NCBI RefSeq assembly: GCF_001277995.1
Contig: NZ_CP009220.1
Coordinates: forward strand, 2,908,150 to 2,972,149
Reading direction: 5' to 3'
Length of the DNA stretch: 64,000 nucleotides
Origin: Corynebacterium deserti GIMN1.010
GTDB lineage: Bacteria > Actinomycetota > Actinomycetes > Mycobacteriales > Mycobacteriaceae
Shown one piece after another: positions 44,969-53,371 of the stretch. The notes under the pieces were generated by a model. The model searched no databases and was not told where the DNA came from. It saw nothing but the letters and a program-made list of their open reading frames with translations. Each line of letters starts with the position of its first letter. Within the stretch, counting starts at the first letter, position 1. The position numbers were made by a program, and so were the translations under genes.

Positions 44969-45451
44969 ATGAACTGGGTAGATGAGCCCGGATGGTGGAC
45001 AGCGGAGCAAGCGGCAAATGCGTTTAACGTCACCATCCGAGAGATCAAAGAACGATACAAGCAACAATTACCAGCGTGGGCAATCCGTGAAGCAGTCAAA
45101 GAGTGGCGCTATGAATATGACTTTGAAGACCCCGAGTACAACTGGGGAGACTACGCGCCACAAGAAAACCGATCCACGGACTTGTTCAAGCACCGCTATG
45201 ATGTTTGGCCCGAAAGTAAAAAACCGCCCGTTGATAAAGAGAACACTGATGCGTTGAGGCTGGTCACTCATCGCGATAAGGGCTTTGATTTCGGTTTGGA
45301 GCCTAAGCGCCGGTTTCGTGTGGTTGTGATTGAGGAGCTTTACGACATGGAAGCATTGATGATTGTCCGTGAGGAAAGGGTTTTGAGTCGTAAAGTTAAA
45401 CCGATTCCGCCGCGTGGCCTTGGTGGGCGATTTGTAAAGCGAAGTCCATAA
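44969..45451 (+). CDS. hypothetical element protein, possible regulator
   Basis: A 160-residue soluble protein (MNWVDEPGWWTAEQAANAFNVTIREIKERYKQQLP...). The first 40 residues look like a helix-turn-helix (TAEQAANAFNVTIREIKERY) and the C-terminus is basic. No family recognised. It is transcribed alone from two strong promoters and closed by two terminators, like a phage or satellite master regulator (immunity-type) gene. That role is inferred from position only. Ribosome site AAGGGGAC is good. Confidence 0.65.
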   Translation: MNWVDEPGWWTAEQAANAFNVTIREIKERYKQQLPAWAIREAVKEWRYEYDFEDPEYNWGDYAPQENRSTDLFKHRYDVWPESKKPPVDKENTDALRLVTHRDKGFDFGLEPKRRFRVVVIEELYDMEALMIVREERVLSRKVKPIPPRGLGGRFVKRSP

Positions 45452-45530
45452 CCGCAGGTCGTACCGAATATGTGGGTAATTGGACTAATGGGTAATGGGG
45501 AGAAGAGACCAAAAATCTTCCCCACCTTGA

Positions 45531-45560
45531 AGGGGCTATCTAATTGGTAGCCCTTTTTTC
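45531..45560 (+). terminator. terminator 1 between regulatory and structural modules
   Basis: GGGCTA-TCTAATTGG-TAGCCC followed by TTTTTTC. Confidence 0.85.
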
Positions 45561-45598
45561 ATTGGTTTTAAACATGAAATGACGCGTAATTGAGAAGT

Positions 45599-45631
45599 AC
45601 GCCCGTGGGCCGAAAGGTACGGGCGTTTTTT
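45599..45631 (+). terminator. terminator 2 between regulatory and structural modules
   Basis: ACGCCCGT / ACGGGCGT with a 12-base loop and T6. It ends only 21 bases before the start of the next gene, leaving little room for a separate promoter. Confidence 0.85.
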
Positions 45632-45652
45632 AATGCATCGAGGTTCGCACAC

Positions 45653-45766
45653 ATGAGCGACTACGTAAAACAAATCCTAGCGGAAGCACCACCACTCACA
45701 GACGAGAGGCGTGCAAAACTATCGCAAATCTTTGGGGGTGTGAAATGTGAACCTGATCGGAGCTGA
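45653..45766 (+). CDS. 37-residue ORF ahead of the excisionase candidate
   Basis: MSDYVKQILAEAPPLTDERRAKLSQIFGG is followed by a short tail. Similar very short ORFs with an APxLTxExRxKL pattern commonly sit directly before small HTH genes in actinobacterial mobile elements. It overlaps the next gene by 20 bases. Ribosome site is weak (GAGGTT). The function is unknown. Confidence 0.55.
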   Translation: MSDYVKQILAEAPPLTDERRAKLSQIFGGVKCEPDRS

Positions 45767-45944
45767 CGAGGTAGCGGACGCTTTCGGGATTACCCGCAGG
45801 ACGTTGCAGCTTTGGGCGGCTAAGGGTTACTTCCCTAAGCCCACTTATTTAGGCAGGCGGGCATATTACAGCCCCGCACAAATCAACGAATTTATCGACC
45901 AGCAGACAAGGCTACAAAATGGAACTATCACCAGCAGACTTTAG
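45747..45944 (+). CDS. xis: small HTH protein, excisionase/directionality factor candidate
   Basis: A 65-residue MerR/AlpA-type winged-helix protein (LIGADEVADAFGITRRTLQLWAAKGYFPKP...YYSPAQINEFI). Start is GTG 45747 with a GGGGGTG ribosome site. Proteins of this size and fold act as excisionases or as transcriptional activators of satellites (AlpA type). With a serine integrase, it is the best candidate for the recombination directionality factor, or for switching on the downstream operon. It overlaps the Rep-like gene by 26 bases. Confidence 0.7.
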   Translation: MNLIGADEVADAFGITRRTLQLWAAKGYFPKPTYLGRRAYYSPAQINEFIDQQTRLQNGTITSRL

Positions 45945-46755
45945 AAAAAAGCAAGACGATTGGCGCACCGCGATTAGCATCTACCGCAAGCCAAACGGAC
46001 GGCGCTTCACTAGCGCGGAAATGGCTACAGCCCTAGCCCTACAGCACTACGAGCGAGCAACGGGGGAAGCTCAGGGTACGTCATGGCCCTCACAGCTAAG
46101 TATCGCTAGGCGTGCAGGCTTTACCGGAAAAACCACCGCCATGAAAACCGAAGTCGGTAAAGCACTAAACGAGCTGATTAAAGCGGGATTCATTAAGAAA
46201 CTATACGAGGGTGAAAAGGGTACTGCAGGGGCACCGGCTGGTCATCCTGCCACCTGGAAAATGACGCTACCGGGCGAGTCCGTAAAAGCTATCGAGGAAC
46301 TATTTCCACCGAAGGGACATAGAGAAGAAGAGGCACGGGGCACCGGACGAGAGGAAACATGGGGCATGGGGGAAGTGGATTCTGCAACTTGGGACGGTAG
46401 ATCGGATAACCATGACCGCGAGGCAGACCCAACAGGGAACGGTACCTTGCACCCAACAGGGAACGTGACCTTATGGGTACAAGGTGACGCACCCTTACGG
46501 GTACAAGGTAACGCACCCTTGCACACAACCTCTGATTCAACCTCAGATTCAAATTTAGATAACAACCCCGGTTGTACGAACAAGTTAGTACCGGGCAAGC
46601 GCACCTCAATTCCAAAAGCTGATGAAAAACCACTCTGGTTAAAACGCGTCGAGGAAAAACGCCAAAAGCAAAAAGATAACCGCCTACCGGCGGGGCATGG
46701 ACAAGAAGATTACGTTCCTGGGCAAATCGTTCAGGACTGGGTAACGGACAACTAG
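45919..46755 (+). CDS. replication-initiator-like protein with internal iterons
   Basis: The 278-residue protein has an N-terminal winged-helix domain like phage replication proteins (RFTSAEMATALALQHYERATGEAQGTSWPSQLSIARRAGF..., EVGKALNELIKAGFIKKLYEGEKG). The central region contains an 8-residue tandem repeat (PTGNGTLH, PTGNVTLW, VQGDAPLR, VQGNAPLH) encoded by 24-nt repeats at 46427-46522. The C-terminus is basic. The arrangement resembles lambda O, whose gene contains the origin iterons. It probably initiates replication of the excised element with host proteins, as no helicase is encoded. Confidence 0.7.
   Translation: MELSPADFRKKQDDWRTAISIYRKPNGRRFTSAEMATALALQHYERATGEAQGTSWPSQLSIARRAGFTGKTTAMKTEVGKALNELIKAGFIKKLYEGEKGTAGAPAGHPATWKMTLPGESVKAIEELFPPKGHREEEARGTGREETWGMGEVDSATWDGRSDNHDREADPTGNGTLHPTGNVTLWVQGDAPLRVQGNAPLHTTSDSTSDSNLDNNPGCTNKLVPGKRTSIPKADEKPLWLKRVEEKRQKQKDNRLPAGHGQEDYVPGQIVQDWVTDN
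46427..46522 (+). repeat. four 24-nt tandem repeats, origin candidate
   Basis: Two units begin ACCCAACAGGGAACG (46427, 46451) and two begin GGGTACAAGGT (46475, 46499), all with a 24-nt period. Inverted ACCTTG / CAAGGT pieces occur between the two types. The position inside the Rep-like gene suggests iterons of a replication origin. Confidence 0.75.
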
Positions 46756-46768
46756 AAAGAAGCAAGCA

Positions 46769-46960
46769 ATGACACGAGTATTAGCAACCCGTCGCACTGG
46801 ATCAACCGCATTCATCGGCATTGACCAATCACGAGACAATCCAGACATGATGTTCATCTCAACACCCAACATGGTCGAGCTGACACGCGGACAAGTCCTA
46901 GACCTTATCGAAGCACTCAGAGCAGAAGCACACAACATTTGGGGAGGAAACATTGAGTAA
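46769..46960 (+). CDS. hypothetical protein, 63 residues
   Basis: MTRVLATRRTGSTAFIGIDQ... ending LDLIEALRAEAHNIWGGN. A small soluble protein with no recognised family, lying 13 bases after the Rep-like stop. It overlaps the HNH gene start by 8 bases, so it is part of the same operon. Confidence 0.6.
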   Translation: MTRVLATRRTGSTAFIGIDQSRDNPDMMFISTPNMVELTRGQVLDLIEALRAEAHNIWGGNIE

Positions 46961-47453
46961 ACTTCCCACACCATGCGTGCGATGCGGGCAACCCACCAAA
47001 GGCGCATGCGACTGCATCAAACCCAAAACAGTCAACGACCACATCAAACAAAAACCAACCCGCAAACAACGAGGCTACGACTACGCCTGGGAAAAACTCA
47101 GCCTGCGGGCACGCAAGCTACAACCCTTCTGCACAGACTGCAACACCACCGAAGACCTACAAGCCGACCACTCAGTGCAAGCATGGGAACGAAAAGCCAA
47201 AGGCCTCCCAATCCGCCTACAAGACATAGACGTTGTATGCGGAACCTGCAACCGAGCCAGAGGAGCAGCACGCGGTTTAAACGCCCGTAGAGACACCAAA
47301 CCCTCAAACGATACCTACATACCCAAACACGCTAAAAGTCGCTCAGACAGCCACACAGCGCCCCAGGGGACTATCCCCAAGCAAGAGCAACCCGAGCCCG
47401 ATGGCCCCAACAGTTCAGTTAATTACTTTCCATACGATTGGACTGATGAGTGA
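46953..47453 (+). CDS. HNH endonuclease
   Basis: A 166-residue protein with two CxxC pairs framing the HNH core (PFCTDCNTTEDLQADHSVQAWERKA...DVVCGTCNRARGAARG). Start is TTG 46953 behind GGGGAGGAAACA. HNH proteins next to large terminases are required for DNA packaging in many cos-type phages and capsid-forming satellites. Its stop overlaps the terminase start by 4 bases. Confidence 0.88.
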   Translation: MSKLPTPCVRCGQPTKGACDCIKPKTVNDHIKQKPTRKQRGYDYAWEKLSLRARKLQPFCTDCNTTEDLQADHSVQAWERKAKGLPIRLQDIDVVCGTCNRARGAARGLNARRDTKPSNDTYIPKHAKSRSDSHTAPQGTIPKQEQPEPDGPNSSVNYFPYDWTDE

Positions 47454-48928
47454 GAGCGGGGCCGAAAGCGGCTGCGGAGCTTTCACCACTTGATTGGAAG
47501 CCGCGTTCTAAGGGCGCTGATCAGTTGAAACTGTTTGGGGAGAAGTTTCTGGTCACACCTAAGGGCAAGGGTGCGGGTAAGCCGTTCAGGTTGCATGATT
47601 GGCAGCACGCTATGACGGCCACACTGTATGAACCTGCCGTTGATATGTGCGTGTGGGTGATTCCACGCGGTAACGGCAAGTCGGGGCTGGCGGCTGCGAT
47701 CGCTTTGCATCATGTGTTTATGTCGGGCATCGAGGGGGCGCGCTGCATCATTGTGGCGCAGGATGAACGACGCGCTATGTCCATGTTGGATACAGCTAAG
47801 CGCATGGTTGCTTTGTCACCTGAGTTGGAGAAGCGCACAAAGATTTACCGTGATCGCATTGAGATTCCGGGGTCTAATTCGATGGTGGTGGCGTTGCCTG
47901 GTGAAGCTCACCGTATCGAGGGTGAGGATGCAACGTTGGTGATCATTGATGAAATTGGGTTTGTGCCTAAAGCGGCGTTTGAAGCTGCGATCCTTTCGAC
48001 TGGTAAGCGTGGTGATGATTCGGGGAAGGTGTTGGCTATTGGTACGCCTTCACCGGCGAAGTTCCGTGAGATTAGTCCGTTGTGGGATTTGGTGATTCAG
48101 GGGCGTTCTAATCCTGATGATCCTAGTTTCGCGTTGGTTGAGTTTGGTGCGGATCCTAAGTTGCCGATTGATGATCCTGAGACGTGGCGGATAGCTAACC
48201 CGGCGTTCTCAGATGAGGGTTGGTTGACTGAGAAGGCTATCCGTGCGCAGGCACCACCGAAAACCCGTGAGTTGGAGTTTAGGCGCGCTAGGTTGGGGCA
48301 GTGGACGGAGCAGTCTACAGAACCAGCGTTCCCGGTTGATAAGTGGATGGCGTGCGAGCGTGCGGGCGTGAAGATTCCGCACGGTTCTAAGGTTGTTTTG
48401 GCGTTTGATGGTTCCGCTTCTGATGACTCAACAGCGATTGTGGTGGGCAGTGTGTCAAAGAAGCCGCATTATCAAATTGGTGGGTTGTGGGAGCCACACA
48501 AGGAAGATGACGGCTATCAGGTCAATCACCTTGAGGTTGAGGACACCATCAGGGAACTGTGCAAGCAGTTCGACGTGCAGGAAATCATTGCCGACCCTTA
48601 TCGTTGGCAACGTTCTTTGCAGGTGTTGGAGGAAGAGGGCTTACCGGTTTACGCCTATCCGCAGACACCACAACGGCAAACACCGGCGACTAATGATCTA
48701 CGTGGCGCGGTGAATGCGGGGTTGTTGACTCATTCGGGGGAGAAAGAGTTCAACGCCCATGTGCTGCGTGCTTCTGTCGCTGAAACACAGCGCGGCGTGA
48801 AGCTAGTGAAACAGTCGAGCACACAGAAGATCGACTTGGCTGTTTGTTTAATGATGGCGCACAGTCGCGTGTCGTGGCTGGCGGGGTTGGGTAAGAAGAA
48901 AAACAAAGCTTGGGGGCATAAATCATGA
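47450..48928 (+). CDS. terL: phage terminase large subunit
   Basis: A 492-residue packaging motor. N-terminal ATPase motifs: Walker A VIPRGNGKSGLAAA, Walker B TLVIIDEIGFVPK and coupling motif AIGTPS. The C-terminal RNase H-like nuclease contains ALVEFG and VLAFDGSASDDSTAIVVG with the catalytic Asp. Start GTG overlaps the HNH stop. No separate small terminase is seen; the HNH protein or an unrecognised small ORF may cover that role. Confidence 0.9.
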   Translation: MRAGPKAAAELSPLDWKPRSKGADQLKLFGEKFLVTPKGKGAGKPFRLHDWQHAMTATLYEPAVDMCVWVIPRGNGKSGLAAAIALHHVFMSGIEGARCIIVAQDERRAMSMLDTAKRMVALSPELEKRTKIYRDRIEIPGSNSMVVALPGEAHRIEGEDATLVIIDEIGFVPKAAFEAAILSTGKRGDDSGKVLAIGTPSPAKFREISPLWDLVIQGRSNPDDPSFALVEFGADPKLPIDDPETWRIANPAFSDEGWLTEKAIRAQAPPKTRELEFRRARLGQWTEQSTEPAFPVDKWMACERAGVKIPHGSKVVLAFDGSASDDSTAIVVGSVSKKPHYQIGGLWEPHKEDDGYQVNHLEVEDTIRELCKQFDVQEIIADPYRWQRSLQVLEEEGLPVYAYPQTPQRQTPATNDLRGAVNAGLLTHSGEKEFNAHVLRASVAETQRGVKLVKQSSTQKIDLAVCLMMAHSRVSWLAGLGKKKNKAWGHKS

Positions 48929-50190
48929 CAGTTCATGTGGAAAAATTGTTAGGCAAGTTGGATCGAGCACAGCCGGTGATCGCTGGCCGTGATAGGCGTT
49001 ATCGAGGGGAGCAGCCGTTAAGGTTTACGACTGTTCCTGTCGAAGGGGAATACAAACAGTTTGCGGTGAACATTTATCGCGCTGCGGTTAACGCTGTTGC
49101 GGAGCGCATGCGGGTGAAGAAGATCCGTGTCGAAGTCGATGGCGAGGACTTGTCCGAAGATATTTACTCAATTTGGGACATGTTGGGCATGGACATGAAA
49201 CTACAGTCCACCATCGCTGACGTGTTGGCGGTTGGTTCTGCGTATCTCATTGTGTGGATGAAAAACGGGCAACCAGTGATCACGGTTGAATCTGCGGAGC
49301 ATGTGACCACGATGTCTGATCCGGTGGATGGCACCATCACGGAGGCTGTTAAACGCTGGTATGAGTACGACGCGGACGGTATCGAAGTGTCGGAGCGTGT
49401 TGTTCATTATGGGCCGTTTTGGGTGGTGACTTATCACCGTGGGGCTAATGGTCAATTGGTGGAAGATAGTCGCGTACAGAACCCGCTAGGGGTCGTTCCG
49501 GTGGTGCCGCTGATCAATGCGGAACGTATCGGCGATGAGTGTGGTCATTCTGTCATTGATGACTTGTCCAACCTTGTTGATGCGCTCAGTAAAACGTTGT
49601 CGGATATGCTTATCGCTTCTGAGTTGGTGGCGCGTCCGAAGCGTTATGCGACTGGTGTGTCGTTGGAAGAGTCTTTGGACGACGGGTTCAGTGCTGATGA
49701 TCCGGTCGTGGAGGAGTTCGAGCATACGCCGGTGCAAGTCCCGTTTGCTGATGGTGAAGATTTGTTCATCACGGAATCAGAGGCGGCGAAGTTTGGGCAG
49801 TTACCGGGCGCTGACCTAGCCGGCTATAAAACAACCGTGGATTTGTTGTTGCAGCAGATCATGACGGTTTCGGGGTTGCCTGCGCACATGGTGGGCATTA
49901 CGACCGCTAACCCGTCGTCAGCGGACGCTATTCGGGCCGCAGAAGCGTCTCTAACAGCCCGTGCGGAATCCCGTGGCCTTGCCCTTGCTTTGGGCATTGA
50001 AAACGCCTTAAAGCTTGTTACAGCGTTCTACACAGATGTTCCCGTTGACCGTATTGGGACGTGGATTGAGTGGCGTGATTTCGGCAGTAAATCGCAGGCA
50101 CAGGAAGCCGATGCGATCACCAAGCTTCACAGTTTGGGGATCATGACCACTGATGAAGCACGTGAGGCGTTGGGGTTGCGGAAACTATGA
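48925..50190 (+). CDS. phage portal protein (SPP1 gp6-like)
   Basis: The 421-residue protein matches actinophage portals: YRAAVNAVAERMRVKKIRVE, IADVLAVGSAYLIVW, the conserved VVPVVPLINAERIGDECGHSVIDDL and the C-terminal GLPAHMVGITTANPSSADAIRAAEASL. It forms the dodecameric DNA port of the capsid. It overlaps terL by 4 bases. Confidence 0.9.
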   Translation: MTVHVEKLLGKLDRAQPVIAGRDRRYRGEQPLRFTTVPVEGEYKQFAVNIYRAAVNAVAERMRVKKIRVEVDGEDLSEDIYSIWDMLGMDMKLQSTIADVLAVGSAYLIVWMKNGQPVITVESAEHVTTMSDPVDGTITEAVKRWYEYDADGIEVSERVVHYGPFWVVTYHRGANGQLVEDSRVQNPLGVVPVVPLINAERIGDECGHSVIDDLSNLVDALSKTLSDMLIASELVARPKRYATGVSLEESLDDGFSADDPVVEEFEHTPVQVPFADGEDLFITESEAAKFGQLPGADLAGYKTTVDLLLQQIMTVSGLPAHMVGITTANPSSADAIRAAEASLTARAESRGLALALGIENALKLVTAFYTDVPVDRIGTWIEWRDFGSKSQAQEADAITKLHSLGIMTTDEAREALGLRKL

Positions 50191-50948
50191 AAGCATTAGA
50201 AGTCGCTTATCAACGTGTCGAGGTGGAAACAGCGGAACTCATGCGAGACCTCATCATTTCGCATGGTGTACCCACCAACAGCACCCAAGCACACGCCCTT
50301 GCCCAAGAGCTTTATTTACCCATCATGGAATCCCGTAACCGCATGTGGATGCGAGAAGCGGAAGCCATCGCCAAAGAGTTCCCAGACGTGGAAATCGGCG
50401 ACATTGCCCCCTACAACATGCAGTCCACACAGAAGCTTGTGATGAACTGTGCGGGGCTGAACAAGGAGGCACGTTCAACTGTCCTTCTTGAATACTATGA
50501 CCCCGAGACGCAGAAGATGCGAAAAACACGCATGACCCCATACCTTGACCCTGATGATCCAACGATTATCGCGGCGTTTGAGAAACGAGTCCACGCGGCA
50601 ACCGCTAGGCACATCAAGCAAGCATCCCGTGACCTCATCGAGGAAACAGCCTACAAAAACGGCATGGGGTGGGCTAGGCAGTTAACGGGTAAAGAAAACT
50701 GCACCATGTGCGCGTTGTTGGCTTCACGTGGTGCGGTGTATCGAGAAGATACGGTTCTCACCAAACGGGACGGGTCGCGCTATCACGACAACTGTGATTG
50801 TACGGCGACGCTGGTTAAAGGTGGCCGGTATGAAGGCGATGATGAAGCTCAGGAGCTTTATGGGCTGTGGTTGAAGGCCGGTGGGGATATGTCGGAGTTC
50901 GGGAAGCTTTACAGGGAGGCGATGAGTTTTGTCGGTGTGGCCGCTTAA
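50187..50948 (+). CDS. MuF-like minor head protein
   Basis: A 253-residue protein placed directly after the portal. The C-terminal part has the Cys/His pattern TGKENCTMCALLASRGAVYRED...SRYHDNCDCTATLV, typical of head-morphogenesis (MuF-type) proteins of actinophages. It overlaps both neighbours, by 4 and 20 bases. It probably takes part in capsid assembly near the portal. Confidence 0.8.
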   Translation: MKALEVAYQRVEVETAELMRDLIISHGVPTNSTQAHALAQELYLPIMESRNRMWMREAEAIAKEFPDVEIGDIAPYNMQSTQKLVMNCAGLNKEARSTVLLEYYDPETQKMRKTRMTPYLDPDDPTIIAAFEKRVHAATARHIKQASRDLIEETAYKNGMGWARQLTGKENCTMCALLASRGAVYREDTVLTKRDGSRYHDNCDCTATLVKGGRYEGDDEAQELYGLWLKAGGDMSEFGKLYREAMSFVGVAA

Positions 50949-51270
50949 AAAAACTGTGATGAAACCCGGTGAACCCACAATTGACTATGACCGCTTCGGC
51001 AACGAGATTATCAGGCCTGGCGTGCCGGTCGAAGTGAATGTGGTGGGGTGGGAGGTTACCCGCTCAACTGAGGGTGATCCCGATTCGATCCTGCGGACGG
51101 TAGACGAACTGCAAATCTTTGCACCGCCTGGAACGTTCGCCGCTTCTGATGTTGTGACATTGCCTGATGGTGGCGAATGGAACATTGAGGGTAATCCGAT
51201 TGATTCGACTAATGGGCCGTGGTGGAATCCTGGCCTTGTCATTTTTAGAGCTAAGAAAGTGGACGGTTAA
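50929..51270 (+). CDS. head protein / connector candidate
   Basis: A 113-residue beta-rich protein (KPGEPTIDYDRFGNEIIRPG..., DELQIFAPPGTFAASDVVTLPDGGEWNIEG) resembling small head-completion proteins of actinophages. The start is inside the MuF-like gene and the scaffold gene follows 2 bases later. Confidence 0.6.
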   Translation: MSVWPLKKTVMKPGEPTIDYDRFGNEIIRPGVPVEVNVVGWEVTRSTEGDPDSILRTVDELQIFAPPGTFAASDVVTLPDGGEWNIEGNPIDSTNGPWWNPGLVIFRAKKVDG

Positions 51271-51272
51271 AC

Positions 51273-51647
51273 ATGAGTGAAGAAAACATTGTGGAAGATC
51301 AGAACATCTCAGAAGGTGTAGACCCTATTGAGACAGTCGAGGAGGTAGCGGGGGAGCCGGTTATTGAAGAACCGGATCATGCGGCAACCGTCGAGACGTT
51401 GCAGCAACGCCTACTCACCGCGCTAGTTAAAGCTGATGGTCGCATGCAAGACCCAACAGACTTTCCATTCAACGCGGAACACCTGGACAACGAAGAATCC
51501 CTGGCGGAAGCCATCACCAAACTTCTGGAAGCTAAGCCGCACTTGAAGAAACGCACTAACCACGTCACAGAAGATATTGGTGCGGGTGTGCGAGGCGACA
51601 AACCCAACGATTTTGACCTTCTAAGCGTCATTCGTTCCATGCAGTAA
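51273..51647 (+). CDS. scaffold protein candidate
   Basis: A 124-residue very acidic N-terminus (MSEENIVEDQNISEGVDPIETVEEVAGE...) with helical middle and short basic C-terminal part. Size, charge and position directly before the capsid gene are those of HK97-type scaffolds. The assignment is from position and composition. Confidence 0.6.
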   Translation: MSEENIVEDQNISEGVDPIETVEEVAGEPVIEEPDHAATVETLQQRLLTALVKADGRMQDPTDFPFNAEHLDNEESLAEAITKLLEAKPHLKKRTNHVTEDIGAGVRGDKPNDFDLLSVIRSMQ

Positions 51648-51657
51648 CCCAACCCTT

Positions 51658-51715
51658 TAACGTCACTGTGACGTTAATCTGTGCTGATCGTCGGGAATGA
51701 TCAGCACATTTTTTG
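51658..51715 (+). terminator. palindrome plus strong terminator before the capsid gene
   Basis: TTAACGTCA-CTG-TGACGTTAA (51658-51678) is followed by TGTGCTGATC / GATCAGCACA with T6 (51681-51715). A terminator inside the head operon suggests that the capsid gene is tuned separately or has its own promoter in 51716-51761. Confidence 0.85.
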
Positions 51716-51761
51716 TTAACAAAAACGTTCCACTAGGAACACACGAAAGGTTTAAAAACTT

Positions 51762-52607
51762 ATGGTAAACAACACCACTTCCCAAAATTCCCTTATCAAG
51801 GATCAAGTTCAGAACATGCTTGTGAAGCCTTTACAGGCGGCTTCTGTCATGCTTGGATCAGGTGCAAAAATCTTTGACTCAGCCGCACCCGTAAAGATTC
51901 CACGCCTGGACTCATCCGGTAGCGTTGGTTTCGTTGGGGAAGGCGAAGAAATCCCAGATACCTACACCGCAAGTTTCTCTGAGATTAGCCTCATGCCTTC
52001 TGACCGCAAGAGCATTAAAGCGATTACCCGCGTCACCAACGAGCTTGTGCGACAGTCTGCCACCGGCGTTGTGAGCACCCTGCAAACCCGCCTGGTTGAA
52101 GATGTTCGCCACGAGCTAGACAACGCACTGTTGAACGGTACCGGAGCGGATAAAACCATCACCGGCCTGTTTAATCAGCCTGGAACCCAAACGATCCCGT
52201 TTGACCTGTCTGATCCTGACACCTTCTTGGATGCGATGGCGCTGGCGACCGCTGCGGAAGTCAACCCAACCCACTGGATGTTGAACGCGGAAGATTTTTT
52301 CCAGCTGCGTAAAAAGAAGGACAACAACGGCCGTTACCTCATTCAGGAAACCTTGCAGGAGGGTGTGCGCTACACCCTGTTTGGTGTTCCTGTGATCGTG
52401 TCCAACAAGATCACACAGGGCAAGGGTGCGCTTCTTGACATGAAGGAAGTGGCAATTGTGCGTGATACTAACCCACAAATCACTATCCTCACCGAGGCGT
52501 ACGCCACCACCGACGAGACTGGCATCCGTGTTGTGACCCGCTATGATCTGGGATTGATTCGCCCGTCTGGTGTGATCATCCTTGACGCTTCTGGTGCTGG
52601 TGCCTAA
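51762..52607 (+). CDS. major capsid protein (HK97 fold)
   Basis: 281 residues with HK97-family blocks: an N-terminal arm, AAPVKIPRLDSSGSVGFVGEGEEIP, ISLMPSDRKSIKAITRVTNELVRQSA, HELDNALLNGTGA and the C-terminal GVPVIVSNKITQGKGALLDM... (A-domain and P-domain strands). It lacks the long N-terminal delta domain, consistent with a separate scaffold. At 281 residues it is on the short side, which would suit a small satellite capsid, but size cannot be inferred from length. Ribosome site CGAAAGG. Confidence 0.88.
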   Translation: MVNNTTSQNSLIKDQVQNMLVKPLQAASVMLGSGAKIFDSAAPVKIPRLDSSGSVGFVGEGEEIPDTYTASFSEISLMPSDRKSIKAITRVTNELVRQSATGVVSTLQTRLVEDVRHELDNALLNGTGADKTITGLFNQPGTQTIPFDLSDPDTFLDAMALATAAEVNPTHWMLNAEDFFQLRKKKDNNGRYLIQETLQEGVRYTLFGVPVIVSNKITQGKGALLDMKEVAIVRDTNPQITILTEAYATTDETGIRVVTRYDLGLIRPSGVIILDASGAGA

Positions 52608-52930
52608 TGCAGCCACAACCTGACGATTTAATGCTTTTCGTTCAGGGCGGGGCTGTGCAACCAACCTTTGAGCAAGCGGAGCAGGCGTTAGACCTTGCTA
52701 GTGCGATGGTGTTGGGTTACACCCGTGGCGCTGGCAAGTCCGCTAGTGGGTGGCGCGATGGTGTGGGTGAAGTCGTGTTGACTGTTGCCGCGAGGATTAT
52801 CGGTAACCCTCATCAGGTGCAGTGGAGGAATCAGGCCGGGAACTTCTCTGTCATGCGGTCTGATGGCTTCAAGGGCTTCACCTTAGCTGAACGGTTTATC
52901 CTGGATAGGTATCGTAAAACCGCTATCTAA
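52607..52930 (+). CDS. head-tail connector candidate (Gp6-like)
   Basis: A 107-residue helical protein (FEQAEQALDLASAMVLGYTRGAG..., GEVVLTVAARIIGNPHQV...) whose pattern matches small head-tail adaptors of actinophages. It overlaps the capsid stop by one base. It would let a completed capsid accept a tail made by another phage. Confidence 0.7.
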   Translation: MQPQPDDLMLFVQGGAVQPTFEQAEQALDLASAMVLGYTRGAGKSASGWRDGVGEVVLTVAARIIGNPHQVQWRNQAGNFSVMRSDGFKGFTLAERFILDRYRKTAI

Positions 52931-52938
52931 GGAGAGAC

Positions 52939-53091
52939 ATGAACGACGAAGTTGTTGCACTTTTGAAGCAGATCAAAGAGAACACTGATTTGACTTACAT
53001 GGTCAATGATATTGAATCCCGCCTAGGCAATATTGAGTATCTTCTCGAACAGCAGAATGATCTCATTCGGGGATTCTATAGTGAGGATTAA
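52939..53091 (+). CDS. 50-residue coiled-coil ORF
   Basis: MNDEVVALLKQIKENTDLTYMV...RLGNIEYLLEQQNDLI shows heptad-like Leu/Ile spacing. An AAGGAGAG ribosome site precedes ATG 52939. It is the last plus-strand gene of the head operon. The function is unknown; a connector accessory is possible. Confidence 0.65.
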   Translation: MNDEVVALLKQIKENTDLTYMVNDIESRLGNIEYLLEQQNDLIRGFYSED

Positions 53092-53371
53092 GTTCCAGTA
53101 ATTGGGTGGTGGGGGTTAAAGATTAAAAGCAAGGAGTAAACCCTGTGCTTACTGACCCTCACCCCTAATTTTCTCACCGTTTTGCCATTCCCATTTGTCA
53201 GCCCATGCCGAATAAACCCCGCCCACAATCGCCGTAGGGGGGCTATCCGAACCCACCTAACACACTTGTCGCGAACTAGCGTGTTAGGCGCTTACAGCCG
53301 AGCCTGTGAGCCTTACGGGGTGGAATACGGGGGACGTTTGGTTCCGGGAACTGTCCTGACTAAACCGGAAG
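53092..53371. other. non-coding, structured-looking stretch of the element
   Basis: No credible ORF. Several short inverted repeats are visible (AGGCGCTTACAG with CTGTGAGCCT, 53287-53315; TTCCGG with CCGGAA, 53342-53370). It could hold a structured RNA, a packaging (cos/pac) site or the 3' end of the operon. Confidence 0.5.

Noticed and set aside
46427..46522. The 24-nt repeats as a CRISPR array
   Set aside because: The units are contiguous without spacers, only four, and lie in frame inside a coding gene.
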